From the NCBI RefSeq assembly GCF_016462545.1, contig NZ_JAEMTA010000007.1, positions 1 through 64,000 on the forward strand: a stretch of DNA of 64,000 bases. The letters are read 5' to 3'. The notes beneath the pieces are model-generated. The model was not told the DNA's origin, searched no databases, and was given only the letters and a program-made list of their open reading frames with translations. The stretch's first letter is position 1. Each line of letters starts with the position of its first letter. This document shows, in pieces, positions 54,808 through 64,000 of this stretch. The stretch comes from Mycolicibacterium sp. (GTDB lineage Bacteria > Actinomycetota > Actinomycetes > Mycobacteriales > Mycobacteriaceae). The translations under genes were made by a program, and so were the position numbers.

Positions 54808-55587
54808 GTGACCGATGGGGCTGACAGTGCCGGATTCAATCTGCAACTCGGCGGCCGCGTCGTCTTGGTGACGGGCGGCGTTCGAGGGGTCGGCGCCGGC
54901 ATCAGCGCGGTCTTCGCGGGACAGGGCGCGACGGTGGTGACCTGCGCCCGTCGTCCCGTCGACGGCCTGCCGTACGAGTTCATAGCCTGCGACGTGCGAG
55001 ACGACGAATCGGTCGAGGCGCTCGTCGACACCATCGTGGAACGCCATGGTCGCCTCGACGTCGTGGTCAACAATGCGGGTGGCTCGCCGTACGTCCTGGC
55101 CGCGGATGCCTCCGCGAAGTTCAGCACCAAGATCATCGAACTCAATCTGCTTGGCCCGCTTTCGGTGTCGCAGCACGCCAACGAGCACATGCAGACCCAG
55201 GCCGACGGTGGCTCGATCATCAACGTCGCCAGCGTCAGCGGTCGCAGGCCCACCCCGGGTACGGCGGCCTACGGCGCCGCCAAGGCGGGCGTCGAAAGCC
55301 TCACCAGCACGCTGGCGGTCGAATGGGGGCCGAAGGTGCGGGTCAACTCGCTCGTCGTGGGCATGGTCGAGACCGAGCAGTCCGAACTGTTCTACGGCGA
55401 CGCCGAGTCGATCGCCGCGATCTCGGCCAACGTCCCCCTCGGCAGGCTGGCCAAGCCCGCCGACGTCGGTTGGGCAGCAGCCTTTCTGGCGAGTGATGCG
55501 GCGTCCTACATCAGCGGAGCATCACTCGAGGTGCACGGCGGTGGCGAGCCCCCGCATTACCTCGCCACCACCAACGCAATCAAATAA
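54808..55587 (+). CDS. SDR oxidoreductase (Rv3549c-like), KstR2 regulon
   Basis: A 259-aa short-chain dehydrogenase: cofactor motif LVTGGVRGVGAGISAVF, VVNNAGGSPYVL, catalytic Ser in NVASVSGRRP and YGAAKAG. The product is the Rv3549c orthologue by position; its exact HIP-pathway substrate is not known. GTG 54808 is favoured by the leaderless promoter geometry; the track start at 54697 would run through the operator. The next SDR follows 17 bp later. Confidence 0.9.
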   Translation: MTDGADSAGFNLQLGGRVVLVTGGVRGVGAGISAVFAGQGATVVTCARRPVDGLPYEFIACDVRDDESVEALVDTIVERHGRLDVVVNNAGGSPYVLAADASAKFSTKIIELNLLGPLSVSQHANEHMQTQADGGSIINVASVSGRRPTPGTAAYGAAKAGVESLTSTLAVEWGPKVRVNSLVVGMVETEQSELFYGDAESIAAISANVPLGRLAKPADVGWAAAFLASDAASYISGASLEVHGGGEPPHYLATTNAIK

Positions 55588-55604
55588 CAAGGGAGACAAC
55601 GCAC

Positions 55605-56522
55605 ATGGGTTTGCTTGACGGCCGGGTGGTCATCGTCACGGGTTCGGGAGGCGGCATCGGTCGTGCGCATGCGCTCGCCTTCGCCGACGAGGGCGCCCGC
55701 GTGGTGGTCAACGACATCGGTGTCGGCCTCGACGGTTCGCCCGCGGGCGGCGGCAGCGCGGCCCAGAGCGTGGTCGACGAGATCACGGCCGCGGGTGGCG
55801 AAGCCATCGCCAGCGGTGCGAACGTCGCCGACTGGGCGCAGGCTGAAGAGTTGATCCACACCGCAGTAAGGGAATTCGGCGGTCTCGACGTGCTGGTGAA
55901 CAACGCCGGGATCGTCCGCGACCGGATGGTCGCAGGCACCAGTGAAGAGGAGTTCGACGCCGTCATCGCCGTCCACCTCAAGGGACACTTCGCGACGATC
56001 CGGCACGCCGGCGCCTACTGGCGCGCGCAGGTGAAGGCAGGAAAGGCCGGCCCTGACACCCTCAATGCACGCATCATCAACACCAGTTCCGGCGCGGGCC
56101 TGCAAGGCAGTGTGGGACAGGGCAATTACAGCGCAGCCAAGGCGGGCATCGCCGGTCTGACCCTGGTGGCCGCCGCGGAGATGGGACGCTACGGCGTCAC
56201 GGTCAACGCGATCGCACCCTCGGCGCGAACCCGGATGACCGAGACGGTCTTCGCCGACATGATGTCGACGCAGGACGCCGACTTCGACGCCATGGCGCCG
56301 GAGAACATCTCCCCGCTGGTGGTGTGGCTCGGCAGCGTCGAATCCCGCGACGTCACGGGACGGGTCTTCGAGGTCGAGGGCGGCATCATCCGCGTCGCCG
56401 AAGGTTGGGCCCGCGGCGCGGAGACGGACAAGGGAGCCCGCTGGGACCCGGTCGAACTCGGTCCCGTCGTCACCGGCCTGCTGGCCAAGTCCAGGACGCC
56501 ACTGCCGGTCTTCGGCGCGTAG
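55605..56522 (+). CDS. SDR oxidoreductase (Rv3548c-like)
   Basis: A 305-aa SDR: VIVTGSGGGIGRAHALAFADEGARVVVNDIG, LVNNAGIVRDRMV, INTSSGAGLQGSVGQGNYSAAKAGI. The longer C-terminal part (FEVEGGIIRVAEGWARGAETDKGARWDPVELG) resembles the dehydrogenase domain of MFE-2-type beta-oxidation enzymes, so it may act on steroid hydroxyacyl-CoA. AAGGGAG precedes ATG 55605. It ends 3 bp from the convergent ddn-like gene. Confidence 0.9.
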   Translation: MGLLDGRVVIVTGSGGGIGRAHALAFADEGARVVVNDIGVGLDGSPAGGGSAAQSVVDEITAAGGEAIASGANVADWAQAEELIHTAVREFGGLDVLVNNAGIVRDRMVAGTSEEEFDAVIAVHLKGHFATIRHAGAYWRAQVKAGKAGPDTLNARIINTSSGAGLQGSVGQGNYSAAKAGIAGLTLVAAAEMGRYGVTVNAIAPSARTRMTETVFADMMSTQDADFDAMAPENISPLVVWLGSVESRDVTGRVFEVEGGIIRVAEGWARGAETDKGARWDPVELGPVVTGLLAKSRTPLPVFGA

Positions 56523-56525
56523 CGG

Positions 56526-56993
<468 letters not shown>

Positions 56994-57376
56994 CTAGTCC
57001 ACGTGGAGGAACGGCCGGATGGCGGCCCGAATGTGGTGGATCTGCCCGTCGGCCGGGATCGCGAACGTCTCGTCGATGTGGGCCCCGACCCGGCGGCCGC
57101 CGATCGACGGCTTCGTCACCAGGTCGAACTCGGCGCGGACGCTGTCGCCGGTGACGGTGAACTCGGGCACGGTGGTCTCGCGGATGACGCGGTACTGCAG
57201 GCCGCCGTTCAGGCTCCGGCGCAGGTGAGCTCCCGAGAACCCGGTCTTCAGGCCCACTTCGACGCGCGTGCAGCCCGGAGCGAAGGGAACGGCGCTGGCG
57301 TCATGACTGACCAGGGCGTCGATGTAGGCCTGCGCCGCCGCGATGCGATCGGTGTCCGTGATCTGGTCTGTCGTCA

Positions 57377-57377
<1 letters not shown>
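56994..57377 (-). CDS. Small NTF2/SnoaL-fold protein (DUF8021-like)
   Basis: A 127-aa protein I cannot name with certainty. The opening AAAQAYIDALVSHDASAVPFAPGCTRVEVGLKTGFSG resembles the DUF8021 branch of the NTF2-like superfamily, to which ketosteroid isomerases also belong structurally. GTG 57377 shares one base with the fadA5 stop, and ddn-like follows 9 bp downstream. M. tuberculosis has no gene here. The longer track start at 57785 is an antisense shadow of fadA5. Confidence 0.75.
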
Positions 57378-58549
<1,172 letters not shown>

Positions 58550-58550
58550 C

Positions 58551-58564
58551 TAGAACACGTTTCA
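58551..58564. promoter_or_regulatory. KstR operator, fadA5 side
   Basis: TAGAACACGTTTCA matches the KstR consensus with one imperfect arm. It overlaps the predicted fadA5 -10 (TAGCCT, minus strand). Confidence 0.88.
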
Positions 58565-58629
58565 TAAGTCTGACAAGCTGCGATGCCGCCACGCCTTTGA
58601 TCTGCAGTGAAGGCATGTTTTACTGGCAC

Positions 58630-58643
58630 TAGAACACGTTGCA
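58630..58643. promoter_or_regulatory. KstR operator, cyp125 side
   Basis: TAGAACACGTTGCA is identical to the kshB-side operator. It lies 17 bp upstream of the cyp125 ATG, just before the ribosome site AGGAG. Confidence 0.88.
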
Positions 58644-58660
58644 ATTAGGAGCGCACAGCT

Positions 58661-59902
58661 ATGGCACCCCTCGACATCCCCGCCGACTTCGACTTCCTGG
58701 ACCCGGACGTCAACCTCATCGGTCTGCCCGTGGCAGAACTGGCCGAGCTCAGGAGCACGGAGCCGATCCACTGGGTCGACATGCCAGAGGGTGCCGGTGG
58801 TTTCGAGGACCACGGCTACTGGCTGGTCACCAAGCACGCCGACGTCAAGGAAGTCTCCCGTCGCAGCGACGTCTTCTCGAGTTGGGAGAACGGCGCCATC
58901 CCGACCTGGCCCAAGGAGATGACGCGCGAGTCCGTCGAGATGCAACGTGCCGTCATGCTCAACATGGACGCGCCGCACCACACCCGGCTGCGCAAGATCA
59001 TCTCCCGGGGTTTCACCCCGCGCGCCATCGGGCGGCTCGAGGAGGAACTGGCGCAGCGGGCCCAGAACATCGCCAAGGCCGCCGCGGCCGAGGGTAGCGG
59101 CGACTTCGTGGAGCAGGTCTCGTGTGAGCTGCCCCTGCAGGCCATCGCCGGCCTGCTCGGCGTTCCGCAGGAGGATCGTGACAAGCTCTTCCGCTGGTCG
59201 AATGAGATGACCGGTGGTGAAGACCCCGAGTTCGCCGACGTCGATCCGGCGCAGTCGTCGATGGAATTGATCATGTACGCCATGGCCATGGCCGACGAGC
59301 GCGGCAAGAACCCCACCGACGACATCGTCACGACCCTGATCCAGGCCGACGTCGAGGGGGAGAAGCTCTCCGACGACGAGTTCGGCTTCTTCGTCATCAT
59401 GCTCGCGGTGGCGGGCAACGAGACCACTCGCAACTCGATCACCCACGGCATGATCGCGCTCGCCAACAACCCGGACCAGTGGGAGCTGTACAAGAAGGAG
59501 CGCCCGTCGACCGCGGCCGACGAGATCATCCGCTGGGCCACCCCGGTGTCGGCGTTCCAGCGCACGGCGAACGAGGACACCCAGCTTTCGGGCGTGCAGA
59601 TCAAGAAGGGCCAGCGCCTGGTGATGTCGTACCGCTCGGCCAACTTCGACGAGGACGTCTTCGACGACCCGCATTCCTTCAACATCCTGCGCGACCCGAA
59701 CCCGCACGTCGGTTTCGGCGGGACCGGCGCCCACTTCTGCATCGGTGCCAACCTCGCCAGGATGACGATCAACCTCATCTTCAACGCGGTCGCCGACCAC
59801 ATGCCCGATCTCAGGCCCGTCGGCGAGCCGGAGCGGCTACGGTCGGGTTGGCTCAACGGGATCAAGCACTGGCAGGTCGACTACACCGGCGCCAGCGCCT
59901 AG
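58661..59902 (+). CDS. cyp125: Steroid C26-monooxygenase CYP125
   Basis: CYP125 oxidises the terminal methyl (C26/C27) of cholest-4-en-3-one to the carboxylic acid, the first side-chain step. The 413-aa P450 has the I-helix AGNETTRNSITHG, the ExxR motif in DEIIRWATPV, the R of QRTANEDTQ and the heme cysteine in GFGGTGAHFCIGANLAR. AGGAG lies about 9 bp before ATG 58661. fadE28 follows in the same direction. Confidence 0.96.
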   Translation: MAPLDIPADFDFLDPDVNLIGLPVAELAELRSTEPIHWVDMPEGAGGFEDHGYWLVTKHADVKEVSRRSDVFSSWENGAIPTWPKEMTRESVEMQRAVMLNMDAPHHTRLRKIISRGFTPRAIGRLEEELAQRAQNIAKAAAAEGSGDFVEQVSCELPLQAIAGLLGVPQEDRDKLFRWSNEMTGGEDPEFADVDPAQSSMELIMYAMAMADERGKNPTDDIVTTLIQADVEGEKLSDDEFGFFVIMLAVAGNETTRNSITHGMIALANNPDQWELYKKERPSTAADEIIRWATPVSAFQRTANEDTQLSGVQIKKGQRLVMSYRSANFDEDVFDDPHSFNILRDPNPHVGFGGTGAHFCIGANLARMTINLIFNAVADHMPDLRPVGEPERLRSGWLNGIKHWQVDYTGASA

Positions 59903-59940
59903 CACGTAGCTCAAAGCCCAAGGAATCAAGGAGGATTCGG

Positions 59941-60948
59941 GTGGACTTCAGTCCGGACGAAGGTCAGCAAGCCGTCGCGAACGTGGTGACGTCGGCGCTG
60001 GACCGGGACAACAGCTGGGATGCACTCGTCGCAGGCGGTGTGATCGCGTTCGGCGTGCCGGAACGGCTCGGCGGTGACGGACTGGGTCTGCCGGAGATCG
60101 CGACGGCCCTGACCGAGATCGGTCGGCACGGCACGGTGAGCCCGGCGCTCGCGACCCTGGGTCTCGGCTTGGTGCCGCTGCTGGATCTCGCCTCCGACGA
60201 GCAGCAGGATCGCTTCCTCGCGGGGGTCGCCAAGGGCGGCCTCCTGACCGCCGCACTCAACGAGCCGGGTTCGTCGTTGCCCGAGCGACCGGCCACGACG
60301 CTGAGCGCCGGCAAGCTCTCCGGGACGAAGGTCGGCGTTCCCTATGCCGAACAAGCGGAGTGGATCGTCGTCACCACCGATGGCGGCGTCGTCGTCGTAT
60401 CGCCGACGGCCGACGGCGTGACGCTGGCCAAGACGCCCTCGGCCAACGGATCAGACGAGTACGTCGTCACCTTCGCCGACGTCGCCGTCCCCGACGCCGA
60501 CGCCCTGGGCGGAGTCGGTGCGGTGAACCGGGTCAACCAGTTGGTGCTGGCCTCGATCGGTGCCTTCGCGGCCGGTCTCGTCGCCGGGGCGCTGCGGTTG
60601 ACCGCCGACTACGTGGCCAAGCGTGAGCAGTTCGGTAGGCCGCTGTCGACGTTCCAGACGGTGGCCGCGCAGCTCGCCGAGGTCTACATCGCTTCTCGCA
60701 CGATCGCGTTGGCGTCGACATCGGTGATCTGGCGGCTCGCGGAGGGCCGTGACGCCGATGCCGATCTGGAGGTGCTCGGCTACTGGCTGACCTCGCAGGC
60801 GCCACCGAACATGCAGACCTGTCATCACTTGCACGGCGGTATGGGCATGGACATCACCTACCCGATGAACCGCTACTACTCCACTGTCAAGGATCTCACC
60901 CGACTGCTGGGTGGTCCCGCGCATCGTCTCGACCTGGTGGGAGCGTAA
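59941..60948 (+). CDS. fadE28: Acyl-CoA dehydrogenase subunit FadE28 (ChsE1)
   Basis: FadE28 pairs with FadE29 as an alpha2beta2 acyl-CoA dehydrogenase (ChsE1-ChsE2) for the three-carbon steroid side chain. The 335-aa subunit keeps the ACAD fold (KREQFGRPLSTFQTVAAQLAEVYIA, HHLHGGMGMDITYPMNRYY), but its flavin-binding part is reduced. GTG 59941 is preceded by AAGGAGG at 8 bp. fadE29 starts at the next base after the stop (TAAATG). Confidence 0.93.
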   Translation: MDFSPDEGQQAVANVVTSALDRDNSWDALVAGGVIAFGVPERLGGDGLGLPEIATALTEIGRHGTVSPALATLGLGLVPLLDLASDEQQDRFLAGVAKGGLLTAALNEPGSSLPERPATTLSAGKLSGTKVGVPYAEQAEWIVVTTDGGVVVVSPTADGVTLAKTPSANGSDEYVVTFADVAVPDADALGGVGAVNRVNQLVLASIGAFAAGLVAGALRLTADYVAKREQFGRPLSTFQTVAAQLAEVYIASRTIALASTSVIWRLAEGRDADADLEVLGYWLTSQAPPNMQTCHHLHGGMGMDITYPMNRYYSTVKDLTRLLGGPAHRLDLVGA

Positions 60949-62112
60949 ATGTTCATCGAACTGACCCCGGAACAGCGGCAGTTGCAAGCCGAGATGCGGC
61001 AGTACTTCAGCAATCTCATCTCGCCCGACGAGGCGAAGGAGATGGAGGTCGACCGACACGGCAAGGCCTACCGGGCGATCATCAAGCGGATGGGTTCGGA
61101 CGGCAAGCTGGGCGTCGGCTGGCCAAAGGAGTTCGGCGGCCACGGCTTCGGTCCCATCGAACAGCAGATCTTCGTCAACGAGGCGGCCCGCGCCGACGTT
61201 CCGTTGCCGGCGGTGACGCTGCAGACGGTTGGGCCGACGTTGCAGGTGTACGGCACCGAGTTGCAGAAGAAGAAGTTCCTGCCCGCGATCCTGGCCGGCG
61301 ACGTCCATTTCGCGATCGGCTACTCCGAACCCGAGGCGGGCACCGACCTGGCGTCGCTGCGCACCTCGGCCGTGCGACAGGGCGACGAGTACATCGTCAA
61401 CGGCCAGAAGATCTGGACCACGGGTGGCCACGACGCCGACTACCTCTGGCTCGCCGTCCGCACCGATCCGGAAGCCGTGAAGCACAAGGGCATTTCGATC
61501 CTGATCGTCGACACCACCGATCCGGGATACTCCTGGACGCCGATCATTCTGTCCGACGGCGCTCATCACACCAACGCCACCTATTTCAACGACGTCCGGG
61601 TGCCCGCCGAGATGCTGGTCGGTGAGGAGAACGCCGGGTGGCGGTTGATCACCACCCAGCTGAACCACGAGCGCGTCATGCTCGGACCCGCGGGCAAGGT
61701 TGCGGGCATCTACGACCGCGTGCACACCTGGGCGTCCAAGCCGGGCGGTAACGGCGTCACCCCCCTCGATCACGAGGACGTCAAGCGTGCCCTCGGAGAG
61801 ATCCGCGCGATCTGGCGGATCAACGAGCTCCTGAACTGGCAGGTGGCCGCCGGCGGTGAGGAGATCAACGTCGCGGATGCTGCGGCGACCAAAGTCTTTG
61901 GCACCGAGCGCATTCAGTTGGTGGGACGCCTTGCCGAGGAGATCGTCGGCAAGTACGGCAACCCCGCCGAGTCCGACACCCGCGAGTTGTTGGAATGGTT
62001 GGACAGCCAGACCAAGCGCAACCTGGTGATCACCTTCGGTGGCGGTGTCAACGAGGTGATGCGGGAGATGATTGCGGCGTCCGGTCTCAAGGTGCCGCGG
62101 GTGCCCCGCTGA
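60949..62112 (+). CDS. fadE29: Acyl-CoA dehydrogenase subunit FadE29 (ChsE2)
   Basis: The 387-aa flavin-binding partner of FadE28, acting on 3-oxo-pregn-4-ene-20-carboxyl-CoA. Motifs are GWPKEFGGHGFGPIEQQIFVNEAARA, GYSEPEAGTDLASLRTSAV, EYIVNGQKIWTTGGHDADYLWL and the C-terminal TFGGGVNEVMREMIAASGLKVPR. The substrate Glu cannot be placed with certainty. It abuts fadE28, and the chsH2 start lies 28 bp downstream. Confidence 0.94.
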   Translation: MFIELTPEQRQLQAEMRQYFSNLISPDEAKEMEVDRHGKAYRAIIKRMGSDGKLGVGWPKEFGGHGFGPIEQQIFVNEAARADVPLPAVTLQTVGPTLQVYGTELQKKKFLPAILAGDVHFAIGYSEPEAGTDLASLRTSAVRQGDEYIVNGQKIWTTGGHDADYLWLAVRTDPEAVKHKGISILIVDTTDPGYSWTPIILSDGAHHTNATYFNDVRVPAEMLVGEENAGWRLITTQLNHERVMLGPAGKVAGIYDRVHTWASKPGGNGVTPLDHEDVKRALGEIRAIWRINELLNWQVAAGGEEINVADAAATKVFGTERIQLVGRLAEEIVGKYGNPAESDTRELLEWLDSQTKRNLVITFGGGVNEVMREMIAASGLKVPRVPR

Positions 62113-62140
62113 TGAGCGCTCGCGCGAAGAAGAGACGACC

Positions 62141-63106
62141 ATGAGTGCCATCGAGGACATCAAGGCGGCAGCCGAGAAGGTCAAGGCGCAGGGGCGAAGC
62201 ACGCCGCGGGTCGGTCGCCATCCGGTGAACCAGCCGATGGTGGATCACTGGCTCGACGCGATCGGCGACGAGAACCCCATCTACGTCGACGAGTCCGCCG
62301 CGAAGGCGGCTGGTCACCCTGGCGTCGTCGCGCCGCCCGCGATGATCCAGGTCTGGACGATGATGGGTCTCGGCGGGGTGCGTCCCGATGACGACCCGCT
62401 CGGCAAGATACTCGAATTGTTCGACGAGGCAGGCTATGTCGGCGTCGTCGCCACGAACTGCGAGCAGACTTACCACCGCTATCTCAAAGCCGGTGACGAG
62501 GTCAGCATCGCGGCCGAACTGACCGATGTGGTCGGCCCCAAGCAGACGGCGCTCGGCGAGGCATTCTTCATCACCCAGCGGATCACCTGGTCTGTGGGTG
62601 ACGAGGACGTCGCCGAGATGATGTGGCGCATCATGAAGTTCATCCCGAAGGAGACGGGCGGCGCGGCGGTGAGCACCGTGCCGGACGACCTCGACGCCGA
62701 TTCGGCGATGCGGCCCGCGTCGTCGAAGGACACGAAGTTCTTCTGGGACGGCGTGAACGCGCACGAACTCCGTATCCAGAAGCGGCCCGACGGCACCCTG
62801 CAACACCCGCCGGCACCGGCGCTGTGGTTGGACAAGGAGGAAACGACCGATTACGTCGTGGCAGCCGGCACCGGCTCGGTCTTCAGCTTCGTCGTGCACC
62901 ACGCCCCGAAGGTGCCCGGTCGCACACTGCCGTTCGTCATCGCGCTCGTCGAACTCGACGAGGGTGTCCGGATGCTCGGCGAGCTCCGCAACGTCGACCC
63001 CGCCAAGGTGGAGATCGGAATGCCCGTGCGCGCCATGTACATCGACTTCCCGGCCAACGACGTCGGACCCGCTTGGACCAACTACGCATGGGAGCCCGTC
63101 GCGTGA
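62141..63106 (+). CDS. chsH2: Steroid enoyl-CoA hydratase subunit ChsH2 (MaoC-DUF35 fusion)
   Basis: ChsH2 works with ChsH1 as the hydratase for the three-carbon side chain. The 321-aa protein has an N-terminal MaoC-like hot-dog domain (VNQPMVDHWLDAIGDENPIYVDESAAKAAGHPGVVAPPAMIQVWT) and a C-terminal DUF35 domain (ADSAMRPASSKDTKFFWDGVNAHELRIQKRPDGTLQHPPAPALWLD). In M. tuberculosis the DUF35 part recruits the aldolase Ltp2. ATG 62141 gives the family start. It overlaps chsH1 (GTGA). Confidence 0.94.
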   Translation: MSAIEDIKAAAEKVKAQGRSTPRVGRHPVNQPMVDHWLDAIGDENPIYVDESAAKAAGHPGVVAPPAMIQVWTMMGLGGVRPDDDPLGKILELFDEAGYVGVVATNCEQTYHRYLKAGDEVSIAAELTDVVGPKQTALGEAFFITQRITWSVGDEDVAEMMWRIMKFIPKETGGAAVSTVPDDLDADSAMRPASSKDTKFFWDGVNAHELRIQKRPDGTLQHPPAPALWLDKEETTDYVVAAGTGSVFSFVVHHAPKVPGRTLPFVIALVELDEGVRMLGELRNVDPAKVEIGMPVRAMYIDFPANDVGPAWTNYAWEPVA

Positions 63107-63507
63107 GCGCGCCCGCACTGGAAGTGGGCACGAAGCTGCCCGAGCTGAAGCTCTACGGCGACCCGACGTTCATCGTCTCCACGGCGATTGCGACGCGCGA
63201 CTACCAGGACGTGCACCACGACCGAGACAAGGCGCAGGCCAAGGGGTCCAAGGACATCTTCGTCAACATCCTCACCGACACCGGGCTGGTGCAGCGCTAC
63301 ATCACCGACTGGGCCGGCCCGAGCGCCGTCATCAAGACGATCGGACTGCGCCTGGGGGTGCCGTGGTACGCCTATGACACCGTGACCTTCTCCGGTGAGG
63401 TGACCGCCGTGGAGGATGGATTGATCACGCTGAAGATCGTGGGCGCCAACAGTCTTGGCGACCACGTGATCGCCAACGCGACGCTGACGATCGGAGGGGT
63501 TGCGTGA
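63103..63507 (+). CDS. chsH1: Steroid enoyl-CoA hydratase subunit ChsH1
   Basis: A 134-aa single hot-dog (MaoC-like) subunit with the hydratase-II-type active site (ATRDYQDVHHDRDKAQAKGSKDIFVNILTDTGLVQRYITDWAG). It carries the catalytic Asp and His of the hydratase. GTG 63103 overlaps the chsH2 stop, and its own stop overlaps ltp2 (GTGA). The track ORF start at 62623 is inside chsH2. Confidence 0.93.
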   Translation: MSAPALEVGTKLPELKLYGDPTFIVSTAIATRDYQDVHHDRDKAQAKGSKDIFVNILTDTGLVQRYITDWAGPSAVIKTIGLRLGVPWYAYDTVTFSGEVTAVEDGLITLKIVGANSLGDHVIANATLTIGGVA

Positions 63508-64000
63508 GCGGCGCACTGTCGGGCAAGGCCGCGATCGTCGGAATCGGCGCCACCGACTTCTCCAAGAACTCTGGCCGCAGCGAATTGCGACTGGCCGCCG
63601 AGGCGGTGCTCGACGCACTCGACGACGCGGGCCTGACGCCCGCCGACGTCGACGGCATGACGACCTTCACGATGGACTCCAACACCGAGGTTGCGGTCGC
63701 CCGCGCCACGGGGATCGGTGACCTCAAGTTCTTCTCCAAGATTCACCACGGCGGCGGCGCCGCGTGCGCCACGGTGCAGCAGGCCGCCATGGCGGTCGCC
63801 ACCGGTATCGCGGACTGCGTGGTGGCCTACCGCGCGTTCAACGAACGCTCGGGTATGCGCTTCGGTCAGGTCCAGATGCGTCTGGTGGAGAACGCCGACT
63901 CGACCGGAGTTGACAACTCGTTCTCCTATCCGCACGGATTATCCACTCCCGCAGCACAAGTCGCGATGATCGCCAAGCGGTACATGCATCTCTCGGGCGC
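63504..64000 (+). CDS. ltp2: Steroid side-chain aldolase Ltp2, partial at right edge
   Basis: Ltp2 is a thiolase-fold aldolase that cleaves the 17-hydroxy side chain, releasing propionyl-CoA and androst-4-ene-3,17-dione, working on the ChsH2 DUF35 domain. The first 165 residues are present: VSGALSGKAAIVGIGATDFSKNSGRSELRLAAEAVLDALDDAGL, then KIHHGGGAACATVQQAAMAVATGIADCVVAYRAFNERSGMRFGQ. There is no stop before the window ends. GTG 63504 overlaps the chsH1 stop. Not listed in the ORF track because it runs off the edge. Confidence 0.94.
   Translation, partial: MSGALSGKAAIVGIGATDFSKNSGRSELRLAAEAVLDALDDAGLTPADVDGMTTFTMDSNTEVAVARATGIGDLKFFSKIHHGGGAACATVQQAAMAVATGIADCVVAYRAFNERSGMRFGQVQMRLVENADSTGVDNSFSYPHGLSTPAAQVAMIAKRYMHLSG

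Noticed and set aside
58562-59800. 412-aa minus-strand ORF opposite cyp125
   Set aside because: Antisense of a well-defined P450; it also runs over the KstR operator on the cyp125 side.
60451-62202. 583-aa minus-strand ORF opposite fadE28/fadE29
   Set aside because: Antisense shadow with skewed composition (repeated RR, DQ, GGD); the plus strand encodes clear acyl-CoA dehydrogenases.

Overview
The window is high-GC actinobacterial DNA. Gene order and protein sequences place it in the genus Mycobacterium/Mycolicibacterium: disA-radA-lpqE-carD-ispF-cysS-rlmB, kstR-fadE34, kshB/hsaADCB, fadD3-fadE31-32-33, kstR2-fadA6, ipdABC-echA20, fadA5, cyp125-fadE28-29-chsH2-chsH1-ltp2. This follows the M. 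tuberculosis Rv3586-Rv3540c segment in inverted orientation. Mid-locus insertions and the lack of PE/PPE genes suggest a fast-growing environmental mycobacterium; the species cannot be fixed from the sequence alone.

Layout. 1-7576: housekeeping genes, namely a 13E12/DUF222-type gene cut by the left edge, c-di-AMP cyclase disA, radA, lipoprotein lpqE, the RNA polymerase regulator carD, ispF, cysS and rlmB. ispD, normally between carD and ispF, is missing. 7560-20130: an accessory block with an MFS exporter, a tightly overlapping bluB-pxpA-MBL hydrolase-ArsB-like permease operon, a rhodanese, a zinc ABC transporter with an excellent Zur box, a secreted beta-propeller protein, a LacI regulator and otsB. 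20134-29894: the KstR-regulated sterol ring genes (kstR, fadE34, kshB, hsaA, hsaD, hsaC, hsaB), interrupted by a divergent pair of exported methionine sulfoxide reductases and a secreted Rv3572-like protein. 29901-37502: an insertion where M. tuberculosis has nat, holding a TetR/membrane-protein pair with two palindromic operators, an alpha/beta hydrolase, a LysR regulator with an MHS transporter and a hydroxybutyrate dehydrogenase-like SDR, and a GGDEF-EAL membrane protein.

37280-56522: the KstR2-regulated HIP (C and D ring) genes aspB, fadE33, fadE32, fadE31, fadD3, fadE30, ipdF, kstR2, fadA6, ipdC, ipdB, ipdA, echA20 and two SDRs. This block is interrupted by a two-component system with a DUF4173-like membrane protein and by a DUF559 protein. 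56526-64000: KstR-controlled side-chain genes, with ddn-like, a small NTF2-like protein and fadA5 on one strand and cyp125, fadE28, fadE29, chsH2, chsH1 and ltp2 (cut by the right edge) on the other.

How it works together: CYP125 oxidises C26 of the side chain. FadE34, FadE28/29, ChsH1/H2, Ltp2 and FadA5 shorten the chain. KshB (with a KshA encoded elsewhere) and HsaABCD open rings A and B. FadD3, the FadE30-33 set, IpdF, EchA20, IpdABC and FadA6 degrade the remaining HIP. KstR operators (TAGAAC-N2-GTT type) are visible at all three expected divergent promoters. KstR2 operators (AnCAAG-N2-CTTGnT) are visible at three promoters, and at each of these the forward gene appears to be transcribed leaderlessly with the same geometry.
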